From Platerodrilus igneus (Eukaryota; Arthropoda; Insecta; Coleoptera; Lycidae): a stretch of DNA of 64,000 nucleotides. The position numbers were made by a program, and so were the translations under genes. The notes beneath the pieces are model-generated. The model did not search any database. It was given only the letters and a program-made list of their open reading frames with translations, and was not told the origin of the DNA. The stretch is taken from assembly GCA_036346225.1 (NCBI GenBank), contig JARFIW010001363.1:186001-250000 (forward strand), given 5' to 3'. Within the stretch, counting starts at the first letter, position 1. Each line of letters starts with the position of its first letter. This document shows positions 34,700 to 44,170 of the stretch, piece after piece.

Positions 34700-34727
34700 T
34701 TCTAATACAGGGAAACACAGCATTTCT

Positions 34728-34749
34728 TGGCGCCCAACGTGGGGCTCGA
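34728..34749 (+). other. Primer-binding site for tRNA-Lys
   Basis: TGGCGCCCAACGTGGGGC is the exact 18-base complement of the tRNA-Lys(1,2) 3' end including CCA, the same primer site used by several retroviruses. The match continues through TCGA, so 22 bases pair, past the A58 position of the T loop. Five bases (TTTCT) separate it from the LTR end. Confidence 0.92.
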
Positions 34750-34865
34750 GTTCCAAATAAAATTTTTGTGATTTTATTCCAGGAAACTGGCGATCTGAGA
34801 GAGAGAGTTTCTGTTTGTGTATAAATTTAAGAGTATTTTAGAGTGTGTGTGAGTGATTTGAACGT

Positions 34866-36168
34866 ATGCAGAGAAAAGAGTGGTTAAGGAGTCAAGGAGT
34901 GGAAATTGGAAGTGACGATAGTGCATTGTGTGGGAAAAATTCGAAAATGGAAGAAGCTGGAGGCAGTAGAGATCAGTCGAGGACGGAATCAGGGGATCAA
35001 GGAAACGAGATGATAATGAGAATGCTAGAGAGGATGAACGAAGAGTCTGACCGAAAATTAGAGCAGATAAGCGGGAAAATTGAGCAATCGACTAAAGAAT
35101 TTACAGAATTTAAAAATAGTCTTACCGTAAAAATGGGGGAAGTTGAAAATAGGGTTGATAAAAATGAGCGTGATATTACAGGTCTTCGACAGGAAATGGG
35201 AAATTTAAGGTCCGAAGTACGCATTTTCTGTGAAGAAGAGATTAATATAAAAATGACTGAAGTAACGGACTCATGTAGGGATCAGTTAGGCAGGGTAGAA
35301 CGCGAAGTTAGTAGTATCAAATACAACATGTCAAGTTTAACGGGGGATGGTCCCAGATTTTCTACAGGTGGAGTAGCATTGGACCAACACATGAACTTTT
35401 ATGGCGATAACAGGGTAAATCCACAAATTTTTATTAATTAAGAAATCTAGTGGGAAATTTATTTGACGAACAGACTAAACTGAATACGATAAAGGCTTTA
35501 TTGAAAGACAACGCGGAAGCATGGTACAATTTAGTAGGACAGGACATAGACACCTACACGGACTTTGAAGACAGATTTTAAAGCACTACTGGAGTGACCA
35601 CAGACAAGACCAGGTACGAGACGACTTAATCACAGGGAAATTTAAGGGAGAATTTTCAGGAAGTAGGGAGCAATATGCTATACGCAAGTATAGCATAGCA
35701 AAACAACTGAACCCACCACTGACGGACCGACAAATTATCAAGCATTTATCACGACACTTCGAGGTAGAAGTAAGACAACACGTAGCACTACAGAACATAG
35801 TGGACAGAGAAATGTTTTTAGAATACCTGCAGAGGTACGACGACGTAAGTAGTGGACAACCTCGGGATAATAGGGAAAGACAGATCAACACAGTTAGGTT
35901 TGACAATAGACGGGACAACTATGCTAGAAGGGGGAATAGTTACGGATACCAGCGACAAAATTGGGAACAGCGACGACCATACTTTAGAAGTAATAGTTTA
36001 GGAAGGGGATCTGCACCGAGACCGGAACCTACCAGAAGGAATAGTTCACCGGACATGAGGGGGACAGCTAATACAGACACGGAACGAGTGGAAACGCCTA
36101 GGACATACGCTGACGTGACGGCTAGACCCGGACCAAGTAGGGAAAACAGACCTGGACAGGATTTTTAG
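34866..36168 (+). pseudogene. gag: Family K gag (two frameshifts)
   Basis: Starts at the Met at 34866 (MQRKEWLRSQG). Residues about 50-130 form a heptad-rich, coiled-coil-like region. The capsid-like core follows (GDGPRF, FYGDNR, NAEAWYNLVGQDI, then LSRHFEVEVRQHVALQN). The C-terminal 100 residues are rich in Arg, Asn and Gly (RRDNYARRGNS, QNWEQRRPYFRSN). They lack any CCHC knuckle, so RNA binding probably relies on the basic tail. Single-base losses near 35440 and 35580 split the frame. The last frame ends with TAG at 36166-36168, overlapping pol by a -1 shift. Capsid similarity to the 494-1740 copy shows a common family. Confidence 0.85.
36161..36168 (+). promoter_or_regulatory. Possible -1 frameshift site at the gag-pol join
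   Basis: The gag frame ends GAT TTT TAG. The protease frame is -1 to it and open across the run (GGA TTT TTA GAA). A UUU codon in a run of five U directly before the stop could let the ribosome slip back one base. It is not a textbook X-XXY-YYZ heptamer with perfect re-pairing in both sites. Confidence 0.45.
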
Positions 36169-37277
36169 AACGCGACAGACCACTAGATTTCAGTGTAAAT
36201 GTATATGAACATCCACGTGAATTTTTCAAAATTGAGGAGGAAGTAGAGCCAGAAACTGAGGAAAAATTATGTTTGCCAATTATTAATATAGAAATTTTTG
36301 AGAATAATGTAGAAGTATTACTTGATACAGGAGCAGATGCGAGTTTAATATCGGAGGAATTCGTCAGCAAAATTAGGGATAAGGTTTGTGATAGAATTAT
36401 GCCTATAAAGCGTAGCCATTTAGTAGCTCCAAATAAAAAGAAGTTTGCTGTAGTAAATAGTGTTGTGGTGCTTAGGATAGATATAGGAGGTTTAAGCTGT
36501 GAACAGGAGTTTGTAATTGTACCTGGACTGAAGTTTCAGAGCATTTTAGGTGTTGACTGTATGATGAAGTTAGGGGTTTTGGTAGATATTGAACGGAAGG
36601 TAATAAGGATTAAGGATAGGGTAGTGCCATGGAAGGGCAGTTATGAAGTCACAGAGGATGACACGGGGTTGAGTATTAATGTAGTAGAGGTAGAGGATGA
36701 TGAAGGTAAACAGATCAACACAATAAGATGTCCAGAGGATAGGAGAGTAGAGGTTCAAGCTTTAGTACAAAAACATGCAGAATTAGTGGGGGTAGAAGCA
36801 ACAGCAGCATATCGGGAGCAAGTGAAGGCAGAATTAATTAAAGATGCACGAAAAATTAATCAACGGACCAAACCGCAATTCCATTGTCCACCATCCATGG
36901 ACACATTTTTGACGAGGTTAAATGGCAAGTTTGTTTTTAATAAAGTAGATTTAAGGAATTCATTCTGGCGGATTCCATTACATAAGAATTCTAGAAGGTA
37001 CACAGGGTTTTCCGTAGAGGGAAAAATCGATAATTTTAAAGTAGTATCGCTTGGTTTGTCGGCAGAAAGAAAAAAAATAGTAAATGAGAAACAGACATGC
37101 GTAGAGACTGAAGAAGAAGCAGTATTTAAGAGTCAGGATAATAGGGATGAGTTTATTGTATGTGAGATAATAGGGATGATAAGTATAGATAGAAAAGGGG
37201 GAGAAATAGGGATGAAGAGTATTAGGATGGTGAGAAGGAAGACTTGGAGGGTCAAGAAGAGAGTTAGATTTAAATAG
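36162..37277 (+). CDS. pol: Family K pol: protease and reverse transcriptase stub, deleted
   Basis: An uninterrupted frame (first Met at 36273, open from upstream of 36162). The protease active site LLDTGADASLI (about 36312-36345) is intact and is followed by the ILGVDCMMKLG flap-side region. The frame then runs from AELIKDARKINQ into MDTFLTRLNGKFVFNKVDLRNSFW and FSVEGKIDNFKVVSLGLS, the first reverse transcriptase blocks. Then it leaves homology and becomes Lys/Arg-rich (to 37277). The YxDD catalytic block, RNase H and integrase are missing. The copy could make protease but must borrow the other enzymes. Sister relics at 1-480 and 49561-50100 carry parts of the same pol. Confidence 0.8.
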   Translation, partial: FLERDRPLDFSVNVYEHPREFFKIEEEVEPETEEKLCLPIINIEIFENNVEVLLDTGADASLISEEFVSKIRDKVCDRIMPIKRSHLVAPNKKKFAVVNSVVVLRIDIGGLSCEQEFVIVPGLKFQSILGVDCMMKLGVLVDIERKVIRIKDRVVPWKGSYEVTEDDTGLSINVVEVEDDEGKQINTIRCPEDRRVEVQALVQKHAELVGVEATAAYREQVKAELIKDARKINQRTKPQFHCPPSMDTFLTRLNGKFVFNKVDLRNSFWRIPLHKNSRRYTGFSVEGKIDNFKVVSLGLSAERKKIVNEKQTCVETEEEAVFKSQDNRDEFIVCEIIGMISIDRKGGEIGMKSIRMVRRKTWRVKKRVRFK

Positions 37278-37770
37278 CTTGATGAACAAAGGATAGAGAT
37301 AGGTGAATTTTAGTATAGATATAGGAATAGAAATAGGATAGGGATAGAATAAGTGTATACAGAAGAGTAGAAATGTGTTTATAGAAAATAAAGCTAGGTA
37401 TAAGATAAATATGGGGGATAGTTAGAAATAGGTGTTTAGGATGAGAACAAAGATTAAATGTAGGAAGAAAATAAGATAGGTTAAGTGTAGATATTTCTTA
37501 TAAGATTAGTGGCAAGTTAGGAATAGAATAAGAATAGGATAGGTATATAGAATTAGTTAAGGGGAAGTGAAGTATAGTGAAGATTAGTTAAGAGTTAGGA
37601 ATAGGATAGGGATATAGGATAGGGGTAAATATTTTTTTGGATTGGATATAAGTTAGGTAAGATAGATAGATAAGGGTAGAGAGAGATAGGCATATTTTTT
37701 GTGTAAAGTTTTTTTGGCAGTCTAAATGCTTTATATTTGCATTCAAATAAGTGGGATTATTTGTATTCAA
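37278..37770 (+). repeat. AG-rich low-complexity tail before the 3' LTR
   Basis: Built of loose GATAGGAATAG and AGAAATAGG units. Similar DNA occurs, reversed, at 43760-44010 and 49390-49560, each time on the polypurine side of family K. It may be non-coding 3' sequence of the element. Confidence 0.6.
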
Positions 37771-37778
37771 ATAGGGGG
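37768..37778 (+). other. Polypurine tract
   Basis: CAAATAGGGGG directly before the 3' LTR, the likely plus-strand primer. Confidence 0.65.
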
Positions 37779-39999
37779 AAAATACTCATATTTAGACCAG
37801 GGTAGAAAATTAAATAATCACATCAAATAATTTTAATCACCGGGTAGAAGCTTTGGGAAAAGGTACGCGTTATTAAAAAAACCGTGAAGCATAAAAATTC
37901 ATTCGTTTTATTAAAAATAAGGGAGCTAAATTATGTACAAGACGCTTGCTATAAAAAAAAAAGGAAGCAGTATTAAAAAAGCTCTACGTGTAATTTAATT
38001 ATTCCTAGTAAAGAAACAAATAGAAATTACGTGCAAAATTTATATTAATTAACTCAATTTTAAGTAACCGGTATTAAACAAAATGTACAGATAATAATTA
38101 ATATTTGATTAGGAGTCACTAAAAATTAAAGGGTATTATTTTAATTGGAGTTAATTGAACCATTAGTAACATATAATATCTATAAAAACTTGTAAAAACC
38201 CAATAAAATGCAAATCGTAGAAGTGTTATTTAGAAGTATTATGTTTGAACACCTGCGTATTTTTAAAAGGCTCATTCTGCGTAAATTTGGCAAATAACAA
38301 ATGGTTACAGAGAATCTTGGAGAAACCGTAGCTTAATAGTTACGAGAAATGCTAAAGGTGGGTTATTTCACAGTCCACATGGACTGAAATAATCGATAAT
38401 AAAGGATATCAATTTGCACCAATAAGAACAGGGTAGATAGAGACAGATAATATGCGCAAGACTGAGACACATATAGTAAAAGGCGTGAGTGGAGCAACGT
38501 CACTGGGTTGCGATTGGTTGAAAATAAGAGGCAAACTTGAGAGGTAGAAATAACATTTCTGTATAAAAATTAATTAGTTATTTCCAGACGTTGCAAGCCG
38601 TGTCGAAATTTCTGAGATTTAACTGATGCGAGTGCAAATTTCGTAAAAATCGCATGCCGGGCTGCGGAATGGGAACCTAGCATGCGAAATTCTGAAGAAT
38701 TGTCCGTTTTGGGGACAAGACCGACAGACGGGCTAACCTCTATATATACCCAGGTTAATATGAACAAGCTCTCTTAGATTTTCGACTTGATTCAATGCGT
38801 TAATCAGTGCTTTTTAGTTTTCCGATTTTGATTAAATAATTTAAACAGTTTGCTCGTATATTTTGGTGATTTAAAACAGTTTGTTTTTTTTCGTGCTACA
38901 ATGAATGTAATTTAGTGCACTTAGAAAAGAAGATACAAGGTAATAAAGTTTAATATCACAGTACCAATTAGTCTAATTTGCAACGACAAATGAATACACA
39001 AAAGTAGGCAGTTTTGGCGTATATTTGTGAAAGAAGTATGAATTTCTTTGCTATTTTTCGGGGGTGTTAATAATTAAATGGTTCATAAACGTGTCTGGAT
39101 CCACAAAACAAGGTTCAGATATACACAGATGAGTTCCGGAAAAGCCCTGAAACAACTTTAGATGAATGGTGGTGGAGAGAATTTTAAAAGCGTTGAGAAA
39201 CAGAAGCCGTAAATATAACCCAGTTGGAATGGTGTGATTAACAAAAGGGACGATGTACATTGAAGCTACGAGTGCAGTAACCTTCAGGTAAATTATACTA
39301 TTTTGTTTGAACTTTGATGTTTTCGTGTGTGTTGAATAACTTTATAATTTATTTATTTAAAATGGACAGTAATGAAGTTGTACTAACAACAAATTTTTAA
39401 TTTTAAGGTGAAATTTTCTTGTTTAAGTCGAAAGGAGTATTTAGTATTTATGTTCTTGATGAAAATTTGGGTATGTCTTTGAGCTCAATTAGACGAACCT
39501 GGTTAATTAACGTAAAGGGGTGGTAGATGCTCCCTTTGTACTCAGACTCAGGTCTGCATATATTGTTACATTAATTAGTAGGCATCCTACAAGGACTTTA
39601 ATTATGGATGCACATTAAAATGATAACAAATTTAAATCTTGAAATTTTCTGATACTGAATTTTATGCTGAATTTTTAATTTTGAAATTTTAATGTATTGT
39701 TAATATTGATGTAAATAGAGTTAACGTTGATGTTTGTGGTAGGAATGTGTTTGTTTTTTTTTATGAATGAGGATGAAGGTTTATCTAGGGGAGCAGCCGA
39801 GGCGATGAACAGAAGAAAGTCAACGGAACAGTTGAGTTAATGAATAGCTTTTTGTAGGATTCACAGCATTCTTGATGCCCAATCTGTGAGACTCGATTTG
39901 AAAACCTTAGTTTAAAATTAATGGAGAGGCTTTTTGTACATATCACAGCATTCTTGACGCCCAATTCGTGAGGCTCGATTCTAATACAGGGAAACACAG

Positions 40000-40001
<2 letters not shown>
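37779..40001 (+). mobile_element. 3' LTR of family K element (about 2223 bp)
   Basis: Near-identical to 32502-34722 and ends at the same CACAGCA. The next base begins an (AT)n tract. AT repeats on both sides hide any target duplication. Confidence 0.92.

Positions 40002-40044
<43 letters not shown>
40002..40044. repeat. (AT)n microsatellite at the 3' edge of the family K element
   Basis: About 43 bases of pure AT beginning directly at the LTR end. Confidence 0.92.
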
Positions 40045-40045
<1 letters not shown>

Positions 40046-40276
40046 CATTATTAGGTCTTCATTCCTGGAACTGGTTAGACGCGTACCGTCGTTGTTTCCT
40101 ATTCTGCACTAACCTACACATTTCCTTGAAATTTGCACAGTCTGTTTCTATCACTATCTTTCACGAAAGGCTGATCTCGGTCTACCTCCACCTCTCTTTT
40201 CCTACCTCTGCTTGTAATATATCCCGTACTATTCCCCAAAAATGCCTTAGAACCTATCCTGCTCTTCTATTTCTCT
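40045..40276 (-). mobile_element. Possible non-LTR retrotransposon scrap
   Basis: A 230-base piece between two AT tracts. Its minus strand reads EVGKERWR, TEISLS and VQNRKQRRYASN-like stretches, similar in style to the C-terminal end of arthropod endonuclease/reverse transcriptase proteins. The match is short and I am not sure of it. Confidence 0.25.
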
Positions 40277-40317
<41 letters not shown>

Positions 40318-40360
40318 TACATTTATATGTTTTATATATATATATATATATTACATATTA
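40277..40360. repeat. (AT)n microsatellites flanking the mariner left end
   Basis: AT runs at about 40277-40318 and 40332-40350, then TA immediately before the mariner end. Confidence 0.85.
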
Positions 40361-41566
40361 CGAGGGTCGTTCAATATGTCCTTAGACAAAAGTAGAAAAA
40401 ACTTTTTTAAGGTAGATTTTTTTTATTTTTCAACATAATCTCCCTTCAGCTCTATACATTTTTCTAAGCGTTTTCCAAATTTTTCAAGCCATTTAAAAAA
40501 TAGAATTTTAGAAGCTTTTCAAAATAGGCATTTTTTTGGGGAACCTCCTCGTTGGACGTACACCTTTGTCCGCCAAGCCACTGGGGGCCAAATCTGGCGA
40601 TTACGGTGGATGTTGTAATTATTGGAACTTTAATTCCATAATTTTGGTCATCGCAACTGCGCAGGTGTGCACCCGTGCATTGTTTTGGTGAAAGAGGATC
40701 CTTTTCCGTTTTGAATGAGGATCCTTTCCTTGATTTCTTCGCTCAGCCGGTCCAATAACGACGCATAATACTCTCCTGTTATCGTTTTTTCTTTTTTTCA
40801 AGTAATCGACGTAAATGATTCCGCGTTCACCCCAAGCGACCATGACCATAACTTTGGGGGCCAATTTCACCGTCTTCGCCTTCTTCGGAGCCCGTTCGCC
40901 TTCAAAAATCTACTGTTTTGACTGTTCTTTTAACTCTGGAGTGTAGTGATGTATTCATGTTTCGTCTACAGTTAAATATCGACGTAAAAAATCTTCACAA
41001 TTGCGCTTATTCTCTACTGTGGGCAAACGCGACAACCATCTTGCCGATATTCTTTCGCAGCCAAGTTTTTGTGCAAAATTGAAGCGACTGTGCCTTGCGA
41101 TATGCCTCTAGTTTCAACTACTTCATGGACTTTTATTCGTCTATCAATAAAATCATATCGTGGATTTTGTCAATCATTTCGGGGGTAGACACTTCCACAG
41201 GGCGTCCCAAACGATGTTCATCTTTTGTGGATGTACGGCCACGTTTGGACTCATTTGCCCAGTTGTAAATAGTTGCAAACACAGGAGCACATGTGCCGTA
41301 AACTTCATCCAACTCAGCTTTGGTTTCTTTCGCCGTTAACCCTTTTAAATACGTGTCTAATCACTGCTCGAAACTCACTTTTATCCATTATTATAATCAA
41401 ATAAAAGTTTTTACTTCAATCAACAACAAAAATGAAACTACGTGATGGATACGACTGAAATTCTAACAGCTGACTAGTTAGGAGTACTGCTTAATGTAAA
41501 AAATTTATTTTCGGTACTACCAGCACCATATCTTGGATTTTCTAAGGACTTATAAAATGATCCTCG
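40361..41566 (-). mobile_element. mariner element (1206 bp)
   Basis: Bounded by TA on both sides. The ends read inward CGAGGGTCGTTCAATATG then TCCTTAGA on the left, and CGAGGATCATTTTATAAG then TCCTTAGA on the right: imperfect terminal inverted repeats of about 26 bp. The length is close to the usual 1.3 kb, with a deletion in the transposase. Both outer flanks are (TA)n. Confidence 0.88.
40430..41392 (-). pseudogene. mariner transposase, decayed
   Basis: The minus strand starts MDKSEFRAVIR at about 41390. Shifted pieces of the helix-turn-helix region follow (LDEVYGT, WANESKRGRTS). The first catalytic aspartate is in YLTVDET near 40970. The frame 40870-40619 carries VMVMVAWGERGIIYVDYLKK and then LFHQNNARVHT, where the second catalytic aspartate of HQDNA is Asn. 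The third aspartate of mariner's D,D34D triad falls in a damaged, shortened region (about 40560-40620). The C-terminus (FKWLEKFGKRLEKCIELKGDYV) lies at about 40500-40430. Cut-and-paste activity is lost. Confidence 0.85.

Positions 41567-41626
<60 letters not shown>
41567..41626. repeat. (AT)n microsatellite
   Basis: About 60 bases of AT between the mariner right end and the minus-strand LTR end at 41627. Confidence 0.92.
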
Positions 41627-41628
<2 letters not shown>

Positions 41629-43740
41629 CCGTGCAACTCCGCTCTAATTTAGTACTCTCTCAAAACATTCGAGCCCCAACGTTGGGCCATCAAAATTATG
41701 CCGTGAAACTCGGGTAAAATCCTCACCAACCAAAAATATTTTCGAAAATTTTATAAAAGTTTCAAAATTCGAAAATTCAAAAATTAAATAATACAAAAAA
41801 TATACTTACCCGTTTTTCTCTTTTCCTCGGTTGAATGGCCTTCTTCAACTGCTTCCAGCTAGCTCATTTGGACCTCCTTTTGGATATCTATATTCACTCA
41901 TGTTCTATCATTCACGCACACTCCCAATAAAACCACAAAATACAACCAACATACAATCTTTTATTTATTCCTATTTACAAATGCAATTCAACACTGGCCA
42001 TATTTTATTGTTCACGTTACACTTCAGTAACTCTTATTTTGTAATGTCCTGTATTTAATTTTAAAGTCATCAAACACATAAAATGTACTCGGAGTAAATG
42101 GACCTTGAATAATACCTTCTCTAAAATTCCTTCTTTATAATTTATTTATTTATTTTAATAATCTAAGTAAACTGTGCGGTATGGTGAGCTCATAATAACC
42201 CAACTAATTCTGCATAATGTATGCCCTTCTACTTTGCATACTCTAAAAATAAAAAAAATAAAGCTATGTACTCTTCACAGAAATTTTTACGTTCTGATGG
42301 AACGTTTAAAAGCTTTATAAACACCTTCAAATTTCTAGTTGAATACCGTAATAAAGTTATTTACACATATTCTGCGCAATATGCAAATAATTCACACTAC
42401 CTTGAAAAACACTCTCATATGCCACCCCAATATTTACAGTTTATAGGAATCACAATTTTAAATTGTTACCTGGAATTTCCTAGAAGATCTCCGCTCTGTG
42501 GAGGATGCCATGTATTTTTCTCCCTGGTCTGCAGGTCGTTTTTCGCTATTACTAGACGAACTCCATCTAAGTTGATCCGCCAACGCCGCCTTCTCGGTGT
42601 AACCAAATTCCAAATTTCATTTCAATTATACTTCTTTCACAGTAATCTACGTTACTTTTTGTCCCGACATGAGTTGATAAAAAAATTATAGGTGATACCT
42701 CAATAAAAAAATTTTTAATCTTGGCACACAAACCGCGTTTTTAATTTAAGAGGCTACCACTATGCAATACGATTTAAATGATTTTATAATACTTACAACT
42801 CGTGTTGACTTTCATACGTGCTTTTGGGACGATCGAAATAATAAGGGCTTTAATCATATTCTCCTAAACTATTTATATCTTTCCCATGTAACCTCTCCTG
42901 GTCACATTTATCCGAAATCCCCTGCTCACAACAACACATTCTCACAATTTTGCACTCAACCCCATTTTTAAATCCGCGAATTTCCGCCCTTGTTATAATA
43001 TTTCAAGAAAATTACGCTACACTATCCTCGTGTCTATATCAAGTCAAACTAAACATATCGACTAATTGTAGATCTAATGACGTTTCTCAAATCCCTCCTA
43101 TACTATTTTGGTCTCATGCTTATACGTTTTCTACGTCTCTTTCTAACCTTGTTTGAGTGGTAGAAAATCAATATCCTTGTTTGTGCGCTGTCTACTACAC
43201 GTGGACTTTCTCCGTGAGTTAAATAATCGTTCATTAGTATTTCATGCTAAAACATCCGACCGCTTGTACAATCCGTAGAATAGTTTGTTTGTTATCTACA
43301 AATTAAACAGAACTTGACATTTAGAAAATACGCAGGTGTTCAATCGTAACGTTTTAAATACATCTCCACGATTTGGAGTCCGGCGTATTTCTACCCCACT
43401 GATATATTTGTCAGATAGCAACGCGTTTCATCTTGATATCATTGGGTTTTTACACGCTTTTATGCAAATTATACATCAATAATCGTTCAATTAAATTCAC
43501 TTAAACTAATTAATAAATTGATGGCATTGTCTTCTACCATTTAATTTCTTTGCAAACCTACTTAAATTTCATTAATTATTTATAAAATTTCGTTAATACC
43601 TGATACTAATATAAATTTCGCACGTAATTTCTGGTTGTTCCTTTATGCAAAGTGTTTTGAAATTGCTTTCTTTATATTTATTTTTTATCTTTTAAAACCA
43701 CTATATAATCCCCTATTTCAATTCTAAGAAAAACTATCCC
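41627..43740 (-). mobile_element. Family K-related LTR, minus strand, diverged
   Basis: On the minus strand the LTR ends GCACGGCA (41635-41627) against (AT)n. An earlier CACGGCA (41705-41699) is followed by TGGCCCAACGTTGGGGCTC (41689-41671), a captured tRNA-Lys primer site. Further in, AGAAATTACGTGCGAAATTTATATTA (about 43600-43625) and TTGAACACCTGCGTATTTTC (about 43330-43350) match the LTR at 32750-32775 and 32967-32987. The LTR start is placed near 43740, next to the CT-rich (AG-rich on minus) tail; that edge is approximate. Confidence 0.7.
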
Positions 43741-44016
43741 CGGTTTTTCTGAATTTAAATACCTACATTCTAATTTAACTTTAACTGCTATTTCTATACA
43801 CCTATCTACTCCCCTAACACTACTTATACCTATTTATCAACCTATCACTACTTATTTACCTATTTCTATCTATTTCTACTCCTATCTTTACTTATTTCTA
43901 TATATCTACACCTATCTTTATTTCTAATTACCTATTCACACCTATCACTATCTTTTACCTAACTATTTCTATCTATTATTAACTCTTCACCCTCTTATTT
44001 CAACTACTTTTGACAT
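43741..44016 (-). repeat. AG-rich tail of a minus-strand family K relic
   Basis: The plus strand is CTATTTCTATC-type low complexity; the minus strand equals the GATAGAAATAGG tail seen at 37278-37770. It sits on the inner side of the LTR start, as expected for the 3' end of the internal region. No coding sequence remains beyond it. Confidence 0.55.
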
Positions 44017-44017
44017 T

Positions 44018-44127
44018 TCTGTCAGTTATATCTGACATTGTCAAGTTTTTGACTTGTCAAATAAGCAACGCTCAAAATTACGGCTACAAGCCAAGTATTA
44101 AATATATAAATATTTAAGGTATATATG

Positions 44128-44131
<4 letters not shown>
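44018..44131 (-). mobile_element. SINE-like repeat A, partial copy
   Basis: ATCTGACATTGTCAAGTTTT, ACGCTCAAAATTACGG and AGCCAAGTATTAAATA match copies 2 and 3. The tRNA-like part is missing. It leads straight into the next (AT)n tract. Confidence 0.7.

Positions 44132-44168
<37 letters not shown>
44132..44168. repeat. (AT)n microsatellite
   Basis: AT run after the SINE-like piece. Confidence 0.9.

Positions 44169-44170
<2 letters not shown>

Larger units (their letters stand above)
32502..34722 (+). mobile_element. 5' LTR of family K element (about 2221 bp)
   Basis: Matches 37779-40001 with only scattered differences (about 98-99% by eye). It starts AAAATACTC, not TG, and ends CACAGCA. A TATATA at 33464-33469 is conserved in both LTRs and, as TATATAA, in the diverged copy at 51344-51350, so it is a likely promoter. 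The last 140 bases hold two decayed primer-site copies, each after its own CACAGCA. An LTR of 2.2 kb is long for an insect Ty3-like element. Short frames inside it (for example 33291-33488 minus) are not supported as genes. Confidence 0.92.

Noticed and set aside
42221..42691. Plus-strand frame of 156 codons
   Set aside because: It lies within a minus-strand family K LTR and has no recognisable domain.
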